From: Deltaproteobacteria bacterium
Lineage (GTDB): Bacteria; Chloroflexota; Dehalococcoidia; Dehalococcoidales; BS750m-G39
Assembly (NCBI GenBank): GCA_013202445.1
Contig: JABMRW010000071.1
Coordinates: forward strand, 1 to 20,498
DNA: 20,498 nucleotides
Direction of reading: 5' to 3'
Shown in pieces: positions 14,124 through 20,498 of this stretch. The notes under the pieces were generated by a model. The model worked only from the letters and a program-made list of their open reading frames with translations. It was not told where the DNA came from and made no database searches. Numbering within the stretch: the first letter of the stretch is position 1; each line of letters begins with the position of its first letter. The position numbers and the translations under genes are program-made.

Positions 14124-15467
14124 ATGACAGAAGAAAAGAAACCGGAAGAAAGAAAGAAAAGAAGAACGGCTACAGAAGCCGCCGCCAGTATCGGGCCGAT
14201 GGTAAAGGCCATGATTACCGATGTGCAAAAGGCCAGGGAAGAGGGGAAACCCATCGCCTTTACCTTCATAGCCTGTGCCTATGACGAAATCATCCGCGCC
14301 ATGGATATCGTGCCCAGTTGGGTGGAGAACTACGCTGGCATATGCGGCGCCAAGCGGGACGCCCAGCGTTTTTTGGAGCGGGCGGAGTCTTTAAACTTTT
14401 CCCGTTCACTCTGCACCTATGCCCTGTGCGGTCTGGGCTTTGATTCCTGGCGGGAGGAGTTGGGGGAAATGCCCCCCGATGCCCCCTGGGGTGGGCAGGT
14501 AAAACCCACTGTGATGCTGGGCAGTGGCCAGATACTCTGCGACCCGCGTAACAAGTGGTTCCAGGCCGCCCAGCACTATATGCCGGATGTGCCGGTCTAT
14601 GATGTCAGCCTGCCCTATCCTGCGTATGCGGATGACTATGATTTCCACGAGACCGAGGGCTACTACGTCAAACATATCGTGGAGCAACTCCGGGGGCTGA
14701 TTGATTTCCTGGAAGAGCAAACGGGGCACAAGATGGACTGGGCCAGGCTTGAGGAGCTGGTTGACCTGGTTGACCGCACCTATGACCTCATCGTGGATAC
14801 CTATGACCTGCGCAGGGCAATCCCAACGCCGATGGGTACTGGTGACGCTATGAACACCATGGTGCCTATACAGTTTATGATGGCCACACAGCAGGCTTAC
14901 GACTTCTTCACGAACTTGAACGCCGAACTGAAGGACAAGATAGCCCGCAAAGAGGGCGTTATTGAGGATGAGAAGTACCGCCTTATCTGGGGCGGCGGGC
15001 TGCCCTCGTGGTTTGCCCTGGGCGATTTTAACTACTTCAACAGCAAAGGGGCGGTATTTCCGGTAGAGACTACCTACCGCACGCTGGAATCCACCCGCGA
15101 TTTCGATATAGACCTGAAGAAGATAAAAGACCCGCTGGAGCACATCGCCTGGCGGTGGGTCAAGACCTGGACGTACTGGTATGACAAGGCCAGAAAGCGC
15201 CCCGGCTCCCACCCCGACGTGGAACGGCTCATCCAGTATATCGAGGACTTCAAGATAGATGGCATAGTGATGCATGAGGCGTTTTCCTGCCGCAGCTGGC
15301 ATGTCGGCCTGATATGGCAACTGAACCATCTCAAAAAAATATACCGGGATATGCCCTCGCTCATTCTGGAGAGCGATATTATCGATATCAGTTCCTATAA
15401 TGAAGCTGATACCAGAGCCAGGATAGACGCATTTATTGACACCCTGGAGGCAGTTAAGGACCGGTGA
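14124..15467 (+). CDS. 2-hydroxyacyl-CoA dehydratase / benzoyl-CoA reductase-like subunit (HgdA/BcrB-like)
   Basis: A 447-residue companion subunit, distantly related to the previous gene and close to BcrB in size (about 437). After a very basic first 15 residues come FIACAYDEIIRAMDIVPSWVENYAG (residues 48-72), RSLCTYALCG with Cys97 and Cys102, and GSGQILCDPRN with Cys139. HEAFSCRSWHVG (Cys389) and ESDIID (416-421) close the second domain. Cys97, Cys139 and Cys389 are the likely cluster ligands. It starts 26 bases after its partner, and its stop overlaps the GTG of the ATPase gene, so the three are translationally linked. Class I benzoyl-CoA reductase and dehydratase subunits are hard to separate by motif; the presence of two different ATPases favours the Bcr-like arrangement. 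Confidence 0.82.
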   Translation: MTEEKKPEERKKRRTATEAAASIGPMVKAMITDVQKAREEGKPIAFTFIACAYDEIIRAMDIVPSWVENYAGICGAKRDAQRFLERAESLNFSRSLCTYALCGLGFDSWREELGEMPPDAPWGGQVKPTVMLGSGQILCDPRNKWFQAAQHYMPDVPVYDVSLPYPAYADDYDFHETEGYYVKHIVEQLRGLIDFLEEQTGHKMDWARLEELVDLVDRTYDLIVDTYDLRRAIPTPMGTGDAMNTMVPIQFMMATQQAYDFFTNLNAELKDKIARKEGVIEDEKYRLIWGGGLPSWFALGDFNYFNSKGAVFPVETTYRTLESTRDFDIDLKKIKDPLEHIAWRWVKTWTYWYDKARKRPGSHPDVERLIQYIEDFKIDGIVMHEAFSCRSWHVGLIWQLNHLKKIYRDMPSLILESDIIDISSYNEADTRARIDAFIDTLEAVKDR

Positions 15468-16309
15468 AGAGCCAGTATTTTGCCGGGGTTGACATTGGTT
15501 CCACTATGACCAAGGTAGTGATTATGGACCAGACGACGCTTACCCCGGTCATCGGTCCTACCGGGCCTGAGCACAGGAAGCTCGCCAACCGGGTAATGGA
15601 AGAGGCGTTGGCGAAGGCAAAACTTTCCTTTGATGAGATAACCTATGTGGTGGCTACCGGCTACGGGCGAATTAATGTCCCCTTTGCTGATAAACAGATA
15701 ACCGAGATATCCTGTCACGCCCGGGGGGTTGGTCACCTGCTGCCTGATGCAAGGACGGTGATTGACATCGGCGGTCAGGACAGCAAGGGGATTAAGCTTA
15801 AGGCAGGGCGGGTGGTGGACTTTGTCATGAATGACAAGTGTGCTGCCGGCACCGGCCGGTTTTTAGAGGTGACGGCCGAGGGGCTTGGTGTAAGCCTGGA
15901 GGATATGGGGAGATTGTCACTGGAGGCTAAGAATAGGGTTGAGATAAGTAACACCTGTACCGTGTTTGCCGCTCAGGAGGTGGTAGCCAGGCTTTCGGAG
16001 GGGGTGGCACTGCCTGATATTATCGCTGGTCTGCATGAGGCGATTGCCACCCGGATATATGGGATGGTAAGACGTCTTAAGATAGAAAGGGAGGTAGCCC
16101 TGACCGGCGGTGGGGCTAAGAATATCGGTTTGGTCAAGGCTTTGGAAGCTAAACTGGGCTTTCCGGCGCTGCTGCCCCCTGAGCCCTTACTTACCGGGGC
16201 TATCGGGGCCGCGCTGCTGGGTAGAGATATAGTCCAGGAGGCGGCGGAAAAGGGGGAAACCCTGGTCAGAAGCGAGCGCCGCTTGACAGAGGCCAGTATT
16301 TTTACATAA
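15464..16309 (+). CDS. BadF/BadG/BcrA/BcrD-type ATPase activator (copy 1, HgdC-like)
   Basis: A 281-residue ATPase of the acetate-kinase/sugar-kinase/Hsp70 fold. Seen: phosphate-1 loop AGVDIGSTMTK (residues 7-17), ATGYGR, DIGGQDSK at 101-108 (phosphate 2), DKCAAGTGRFLE with Cys126, NTCTVFAAQEV with Cys165, and the adenosine-site TGGGAKN. Cys126 and Cys165 are the pair that, from each protomer, holds the shared [4Fe-4S] cluster; the positions fit HgdC almost exactly. The protein uses ATP to push a low-potential electron into the dehydratase/reductase. Its GTG start overlaps the TGA of the preceding gene by four bases. All expected active residues are present, in contrast to copy 2. Confidence 0.92.
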   Translation: MKSQYFAGVDIGSTMTKVVIMDQTTLTPVIGPTGPEHRKLANRVMEEALAKAKLSFDEITYVVATGYGRINVPFADKQITEISCHARGVGHLLPDARTVIDIGGQDSKGIKLKAGRVVDFVMNDKCAAGTGRFLEVTAEGLGVSLEDMGRLSLEAKNRVEISNTCTVFAAQEVVARLSEGVALPDIIAGLHEAIATRIYGMVRRLKIEREVALTGGGAKNIGLVKALEAKLGFPALLPPEPLLTGAIGAALLGRDIVQEAAEKGETLVRSERRLTEASIFT

Positions 16310-16310
16310 T

Positions 16311-16512
16311 GGGGAGTTTAAGAGGGGCGAATACGGGGCCCCCGCAAAACGAAGTTTTCGCGGGGTAAGAAGCCCCGAATACATTTTATATCTTTTCCCA
16401 GCCACCACCCTTGAGGGAGGGGGATAAAAAGAGAGTTTAAGAGGGACGAAGTCCCTCTTAAGAAAAAATCTTCCCCTTCCCCTTAACAAGGGGAAAGGGA
16501 TACAGGGGATGG
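16311..16512. repeat. Intergenic cluster of hairpin (REP/MITE-like) elements
   Basis: About 200 bases between the two ATPase genes hold stacked inverted repeats. GAGTTTAAGAGGGGCGAA (16314-16331) recurs at 16433-16450 with one change. CGGGGC and GCCCCG (16334-16339, 16372-16377) enclose an arm pair at 16340-16350 and 16354-16365 (loop GAA, one bulge). TTAAGAGGGAC and GTCCCTCTTAA (16437-16447, 16451-16461; loop GAA) form a perfect 11-bp stem. TTCCCCTT and AAGGGGAA (16477-16484, 16488-16495) form another. There is no coding potential. The recurring motif suggests a dispersed genomic repeat; the second hairpin followed by GAAAAAAT could also stop transcripts on the minus strand. Confidence 0.75.
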
Positions 16513-16524
16513 GGTTCTAAAATA

Positions 16525-17319
16525 GTGATATATGTTGCCGGGATTGATATCGGTTCCGCTTTCTCTAAAGCGGTAATAATGGCCAAAAACGAAATTATAG
16601 CCTACGACGTAATGCCCTCGGGAGGGAATTATAAACTCACCGCTGAGCAGGTGATTGAGGAGGCTTTGACTAAGGCAGAGATATCGCTAAAGGATATAGC
16701 TTATACTGTAGCTACCGGATATGGTGCTACCAGTGTCTCTTTTTCCAGTGAGACGGCTGCCGATATATCCTGTCTGGCCAGAGGGGTGCATTATCTGTTT
16801 CCGGCTGCCCGGACGGCCATTGATATCGGCGGGCAGTTTACCAGGGTGCTTAAGCTGAATGACCGGGGTAAAGCTACCGCCTTTCTGTTGAGTGAGAAAT
16901 GTGCTACCGGCAGCGGGCGTTTCCTCCAGGTGATTGCCAGGGTATTGCAGATTGACCTGGAAGATATCGGAGGGCTATCCCTCAAGTCTAAAAATAGGGT
17001 TGATTTTAATACCGGCTGTGCCGTATTCGCTGAATCGGAAGCGGTATCCCGCATTGCTGAAGGTGCGGCTAAGGAAGACATTCTGGCTGGCCTGCATAGG
17101 ACTTTAGCCGCTAAAATCCAGACCATGATGGCCAGGCTTGGCATTGAGCCGGATTGTGCCGTGGTTGGTGGAGGGGCTAAGGATATGGGGCTGGTGAAGA
17201 GCATAGAGGAGGGATTGGGCTGTCGCCTTCTGCTTCCCGATGAGCCGCGGATTGTGGCTGCCCTGGGGGCGGTTTTGGTAGCATGGGAAAAAGTTTCTAA
17301 AGGAGGCCGATATGTTTGA
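16525..17319 (+). CDS. BadF/BcrA/BcrD-type ATPase (copy 2, altered phosphate-2 motif)
   Basis: A 264-residue paralogue of copy 1 with the same order: AGIDIGSAFSKAV (residues 5-17), ATGYGATS, DIGGQFTR at 100-107, EKCATGSGRFLQ with Cys126, TGCAVFAESEAVS with Cys165, and VGGGAKD. Both cluster cysteines are kept at identical positions. The phosphate-2 motif differs: Asp-Ser-Lys after DIGGQ in copy 1 is Phe-Thr-Arg here. Two unlike ATPases match the BcrA/BcrD or BzdP/BzdQ heterodimer more than the HgdC homodimer. The start is GTG 16525, a few bases after a G-rich stretch; it is separated from copy 1 by the hairpin repeats. Its end overlaps the next gene by 8 bases. Confidence 0.88.
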   Translation: MIYVAGIDIGSAFSKAVIMAKNEIIAYDVMPSGGNYKLTAEQVIEEALTKAEISLKDIAYTVATGYGATSVSFSSETAADISCLARGVHYLFPAARTAIDIGGQFTRVLKLNDRGKATAFLLSEKCATGSGRFLQVIARVLQIDLEDIGGLSLKSKNRVDFNTGCAVFAESEAVSRIAEGAAKEDILAGLHRTLAAKIQTMMARLGIEPDCAVVGGGAKDMGLVKSIEEGLGCRLLLPDEPRIVAALGAVLVAWEKVSKGGRYV

Positions 17320-18703
17320 TAAGAAGCTTGTATCAGAACTGCACAAGATTGTTGGTAAGGACGCTGTTTTAATCTCCAGGGAAGACCTTAATGCCTATTC
17401 CTATGATGGCACCGCTACCTGGACTCACCTACCCGATGTGGTGGTGCTGCCGACGACTGCTGATCAGGTATCTCAAATTTTGAAGCTGGCTGACGAGAAT
17501 AGGATTCCGGTTACCCCGAGGGGGGCTGGCACCAATGTCAGCGGCGGCTCCATCCCGATAAAGGGTGGCGTTGTATTATGCACCACCAGGATGAACAAAA
17601 TCCTGGATATAAACAAGACAAACATGACGGCTATCGTTGAGCCTGGCGTCGTGCTTCATGACTTTAATATTGCCCTGGCCAAACAGGGCCTGTTTTATCC
17701 CCCCGACCCCCAGAGCTTTCTCGGCTGCACTGTAGGCGGCACGGTGGCCGAAAATGCCGGTGGCCCCTACTGCGTGAAGTACGGGGTGACCAAGCAGTAT
17801 GTTCTGGGGCTGGAGGTGGTTTTAGCCAACGGCTATATTATGAAGCTCGGCGGGGTGACGGTTAAGAACCGCACCGGCTATGAGCTGACGATGCTGTTTA
17901 CCGGCTCCGAGGGGACGCTGGGAGTAATCACCAAGATAACCCTGAGACTGATACCAATGCCGCCGGCCAGCAAGACGATGATGGCCATCTTTGACGATAT
18001 GGTCGTCGGCGGGCAGGCGGTATCCAATATCCTGGCCAGCGGGGTGGTGCCGGCCAAGATTGAGTTTGTCGATAACTTTGTCCTGCGGCGGATTGAGGAG
18101 ATGACCCCTATGGGGCTGCCGGTGGATGCCAAGGCGCTGCTGTTGCTTCAGGCTGACGGTTCGCCGGCGGCGGTGGAGGCTGAATCTCAGCAAATCGTTG
18201 ACATCTTGAAAAAGAGCGGAGCTAAAGAGGTTAAGGTAGCCAAGGACGCCAGTGAGGCGGCGATGTACTGGAAGATGAGAAGCGCCGGTTTTGCCGCTAC
18301 CTTTAGCGCCGCCCACACCGTCCTGGCTGAGGATGTGGCCGTGCCCCGGGATAAGCTGGCTGAGTTTATCCAGAAGCTGGATGAGATATCGACCAGGACC
18401 GGTTTCTTTATCTGCTATCTGGGCCATGCCGGTGATGGTAATCTTCACCCGTCCATATTTACCGATATGAGGAATAAGGAGGAATTCGCCAGAGCCCAGC
18501 AGGCGATGGAGGAAATATTCGAAGCGGCGCTGTCGGTAGGCGGCGTCCTCTCCGGGGAGCATGGCATTGGCCTGGAGAAACAGCGCTTTCTTAAGCGAGC
18601 TATGGACCCGGTGGCTCTTAACCTGATGAGGAAGATAAAGGCGTTACTGGACCCCAACCACATCCTTAATCCCGGCAAGATATGGGAAGAGGAAAGGGTG
18701 TGA
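17312..18703 (+). CDS. GlcD-like FAD-linked oxidase (glycolate/D-lactate dehydrogenase type)
   Basis: A 463-residue flavoprotein of the FAD-binding PCMH/VAO type. The FAD domain shows LPTTADQVSQILKLA (about residues 46-60), PRGAGTNVSGGS (about 69-80), GCTVGGTVAENAGG (about 137-150) and GSEGTLGVITKITLR. The C-terminal cap and end carry GHAGDGNLHPS and GEHGIGLEKQRFLK, both standard for GlcD and D-lactate dehydrogenases. Such enzymes oxidise 2-hydroxyacids and pass electrons to a GlcF-type Fe-S subunit, encoded one base downstream. AAAGGAGG lies just before ATG 17312, which overlaps the ATPase gene by 8 bases. In this setting it may instead handle an electron-bifurcating or ETF-like step for the reductase; that is inference. 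Confidence 0.92.
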   Translation: MFDKKLVSELHKIVGKDAVLISREDLNAYSYDGTATWTHLPDVVVLPTTADQVSQILKLADENRIPVTPRGAGTNVSGGSIPIKGGVVLCTTRMNKILDINKTNMTAIVEPGVVLHDFNIALAKQGLFYPPDPQSFLGCTVGGTVAENAGGPYCVKYGVTKQYVLGLEVVLANGYIMKLGGVTVKNRTGYELTMLFTGSEGTLGVITKITLRLIPMPPASKTMMAIFDDMVVGGQAVSNILASGVVPAKIEFVDNFVLRRIEEMTPMGLPVDAKALLLLQADGSPAAVEAESQQIVDILKKSGAKEVKVAKDASEAAMYWKMRSAGFAATFSAAHTVLAEDVAVPRDKLAEFIQKLDEISTRTGFFICYLGHAGDGNLHPSIFTDMRNKEEFARAQQAMEEIFEAALSVGGVLSGEHGIGLEKQRFLKRAMDPVALNLMRKIKALLDPNHILNPGKIWEEERV

Positions 18704-18704
18704 C

Positions 18705-19994
18705 ATGGCCAAGAGCAAGCAAGATAGATACGAGCAGATAAAAAGGTTTGAGAGTGACTTAAGCCAGTGCATGAAGTGTGGCTTTTGCACCTTCTGGTGC
18801 CCGGTATATCAGGAGGAACGGCTGGAGCCTTCGGTTGCCCGGGGCAAAAACATGATGATACGGGGGCTGCTGGCCGGCGACCTGGAGTATACCAAGGAGT
18901 ATGCCCAGCGTCTGAACAAGTGCACCCTCTGTATGACCTGCACGGCCAACTGTCCCGCCAAAGCCAACATTCCCAACGTTATCGTCGCCGCCAGGGCGGA
19001 TACGGTCAAGGCCAGGGGGTTGAAGTTCCCCTATAATATCGTCTACCGCTGGCTTTTACCCCGCCGGACGCTTTTTGGCCGGGTGGTCCGCTTTGCCTCC
19101 TGGTTCCAGGGGATTTTTCTGCCCAAGACCGAGGGCACCGTCAGGCACCTTTCCATGTTTCTTTCGGCGCTGGGTAAGGGGAGGAATATACCTCAGATTG
19201 CCCCCAGATTTTTAAGACAGTCGGTTTCTGTGGTAAATAAGACGCCCAAGGGCGTTGAGACCACGATGACGGTAGGCTATTTTACCGGCTGTATGACCGA
19301 TTTTGTCTTTCCTGAGTTGGGTAAGCATATAATAGATTTCCTGACCAGGAACGGGGTGGAGGTGATAGTGCCCCGGGAGCAGGGGTGCTGCGGTGCGCCG
19401 GTGTTTCTGGGAGCGGGTGATTTTGACACCGGCCGGAAGATGGCTGACACCAATGTTAAAGCATTTGAGGGCCTGGATTACGTGATTTCTGACTGCGCCA
19501 CCTGTACCTCGTCGCTTAAGGATTATAACAAGTTTCTGGCCGATACCCCGGAGAGAAAAGAGGCTTACACCAAGTTTGCCGGCAGGATACTGGATATTTC
19601 CCAGTTCCTGGTTGATGTGCTGAAATTACCGGCATCGGCGTATAAACCTTCAGCTGAAGCTAAAGGCAAGAAGGTTACCTGGCACGACCCCTGTCATCTT
19701 AACCGGCATCTGGGGATAACCAGCCAGCCAAGGCAGATTATAAAGTCAATACCTGATATAGAATACGTTGAGATGCCCAATGCCGACCGGTGCTGCGGTA
19801 TGGCCGGGTCATTCAGCATGTACTATTACGACTTATCCAAGCAGATTGCCGATAAGAAGGTGGAGGCGATTAAGTCCACCGGGGCTGATATTGTCGCCAG
19901 CAGCTGCCCCGGCTGTGAGATTCAGTTGATTGACAGTCTGCTGCGGAACAAGGTTCCGGTGAAGGTGATGCATATTATGGAGCTGCTGGCCTGA
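18705..19994 (+). CDS. GlcF-like (Fe-S)-binding protein with two CCG domains
   Basis: A 429-residue partner of the flavoprotein, starting one base after its stop. Two [4Fe-4S] ferredoxin motifs lie at the N-terminus: CMKCGFCTFWC (Cys22, 25, 28, 32) and CTLCMTCTANC (Cys73, 76, 79, 83). Two Cys-rich CCG domains follow: GCMTDF with EQGCCGAPVF and CATC, then HDPCHLNRHLG with RCCGMAGSF and SCPGCE. This is the GlcF/HdrD/GlpC layout and suits electron transfer from the flavin to a membrane or soluble acceptor. No clear TM helix is seen, although RWLLPRRTLFGRVVRFASWF (about residues 114-133) is amphipathic and could touch the membrane. It ends three bases from the convergent IorA-like gene. Confidence 0.92.
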   Translation: MAKSKQDRYEQIKRFESDLSQCMKCGFCTFWCPVYQEERLEPSVARGKNMMIRGLLAGDLEYTKEYAQRLNKCTLCMTCTANCPAKANIPNVIVAARADTVKARGLKFPYNIVYRWLLPRRTLFGRVVRFASWFQGIFLPKTEGTVRHLSMFLSALGKGRNIPQIAPRFLRQSVSVVNKTPKGVETTMTVGYFTGCMTDFVFPELGKHIIDFLTRNGVEVIVPREQGCCGAPVFLGAGDFDTGRKMADTNVKAFEGLDYVISDCATCTSSLKDYNKFLADTPERKEAYTKFAGRILDISQFLVDVLKLPASAYKPSAEAKGKKVTWHDPCHLNRHLGITSQPRQIIKSIPDIEYVEMPNADRCCGMAGSFSMYYYDLSKQIADKKVEAIKSTGADIVASSCPGCEIQLIDSLLRNKVPVKVMHIMELLA

Positions 19995-19997
19995 CGG

Positions 19998-20498
19998 CTA
20001 CTTGACCGCCTTTTTTATTCTTTCAAACCTTTCCAGCATCAGGGGCTTGTTTATTCTGGCCTCACGCGGGGTATAGACCAGCCGGGTGCGGTCTTTGATA
20101 AATTGCCCTTTTCTTCTTTCCCTTGATATCTCTCCCAGGGTAATATCGCTACGGGCGTGGCCTATCCTGGTTACCGACCTGAGCATGAAAAGTTGCCCGA
20201 ACTGCTCGGAGAGCTTAAAGGCGTCAGCCATCATATCTTTGGCTTCCTGGACTGAGGAGGGTTCAAGGATGGGTATGTAGCCCTGCAGGGCGATATAACG
20301 GTTATCCTGCTCGTTCTGGGAGCTCCACGTTGAGGGGTCATCGGCGGAGAGCAGGACCAGCCCCCCTTTGGCACCGATATAGCCGGCGGTCATCAGCGGG
20401 TCGTGAGCTACATTTACCCCGACATGTTTCATCGATGCCAGGGCTCTTACCCCGCAGATTGAAGCGGCCAGGGCAACCTCAAAGGCTACCTTCTCGTT
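19998..20498 (-). CDS. IorA-like 2-oxoacid:ferredoxin oxidoreductase alpha protein, N-terminal domain (partial, short C-terminus)
   Basis: The minus strand is open from the window edge to TAG at 19998-20000, giving 166 residues; the start lies outside. It reads NEKVAFEVALAASICGVRA, then MKHVGVNVAHDPLMT, GGLVLLSADDPSTWSSQNEQ and EPSSVQEAKDM, closely following the pyrimidine-binding domain of indolepyruvate:ferredoxin oxidoreductase alpha. That enzyme decarboxylates aryl pyruvates to aryl-acetyl-CoA with thiamine diphosphate and ferredoxin. Full IorA is about 600 residues with a TPP domain and a ferredoxin end; here the frame stops after LERFERIKKAVK, near the first domain boundary, and glcF occupies the DNA beyond. 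It is either a split subunit or a remnant. Confidence 0.8.
   Translation of the reverse strand, partial: NEKVAFEVALAASICGVRALASMKHVGVNVAHDPLMTAGYIGAKGGLVLLSADDPSTWSSQNEQDNRYIALQGYIPILEPSSVQEAKDMMADAFKLSEQFGQLFMLRSVTRIGHARSDITLGEISRERRKGQFIKDRTRLVYTPREARINKPLMLERFERIKKAVK

Noticed and set aside
14406..15329. Long minus-strand open frame (307 codons) opposite the BcrB-like gene
   Set aside because: It mirrors a strongly conserved plus-strand gene, has no recognisable domain and no convincing start signal; a codon-bias shadow. The same holds for the long antisense frames at 17822-18562, 1136-1816 and 4061-4663.
16311..16512. CRISPR array
   Set aside because: Only two copies of an 18-base direct repeat with internal palindromes of several unrelated sequences; no regular spacers and no cas genes.

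Overview
The window reads as a chromosomal segment of an anaerobic bacterium, most likely an uncultured Chloroflexota of the Dehalococcoidia type. The grounds are gene content: a tuf-rpmG-secE-nusG-rplKAJL ribosomal block, paired SCP2-type thiolase/DUF35 modules, a class III CoA-transferase, benzoyl-CoA-reductase/2-hydroxyacyl-CoA-dehydratase-like subunits with their iron-sulfur ATPases, GlcD/GlcF-type oxidoreductases and an IorA-like protein. The lineage is an inference; no rRNA or phylogenetic marker search was possible. TGA, TAA and TAG all end genes here, so the code is standard.

Layout. 1-2290 (+) holds the end of tuf, then rpmG, secE, nusG, rplK and rplA. At 2324-5612, two thiolase + DUF35 pairs sit inside this ribosomal operon. 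A clear L10 leader with a terminator-like hairpin (5640-5755) precedes rplJ and rplL (5791-6865); this L7/L12 carries an unusual charged N-terminal extension made of 9-residue repeats. rpoB/rpoC do not follow. Instead there is a two-TM small protein and an MFS transporter gene broken by an in-frame TGA. At 8601-10121 (-) lies a YifB/ComM-type AAA+ gene.

The right half (10176-19994, +) looks like one catabolic CoA-ester regulon: a CaiB/BaiF CoA-transferase, a metallo-beta-lactamase-fold hydrolase, two BcrC/BcrB-like (HgdB/HgdA-like) subunits, two different BadF/HgdC-type ATPases, and a GlcD-like flavoprotein with a GlcF-like iron-sulfur partner. Many of these genes overlap or nearly touch. The likely logic is CoA activation, then ATP-driven low-potential electron transfer (reduction of an aromatic ring or dehydration of a 2-hydroxyacyl-CoA), with the flavin/Fe-S pair as electron conduit. 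The substrate cannot be read from the sequence.

The most novel signal is a pair of related 5' leaders, one before the CoA-transferase (about 10176-10406) and one before the hydrolase (about 11640-11921). Each has a TTGACA promoter with an extended -10, a GC hairpin followed immediately by a shared 15-base block, and an intrinsic terminator whose 5' arm is complementary to that block. This is the architecture of a transcription-attenuation switch, and I cannot assign it to a known riboswitch class. The window ends with a convergent IorA-like gene that stops after its first domain.
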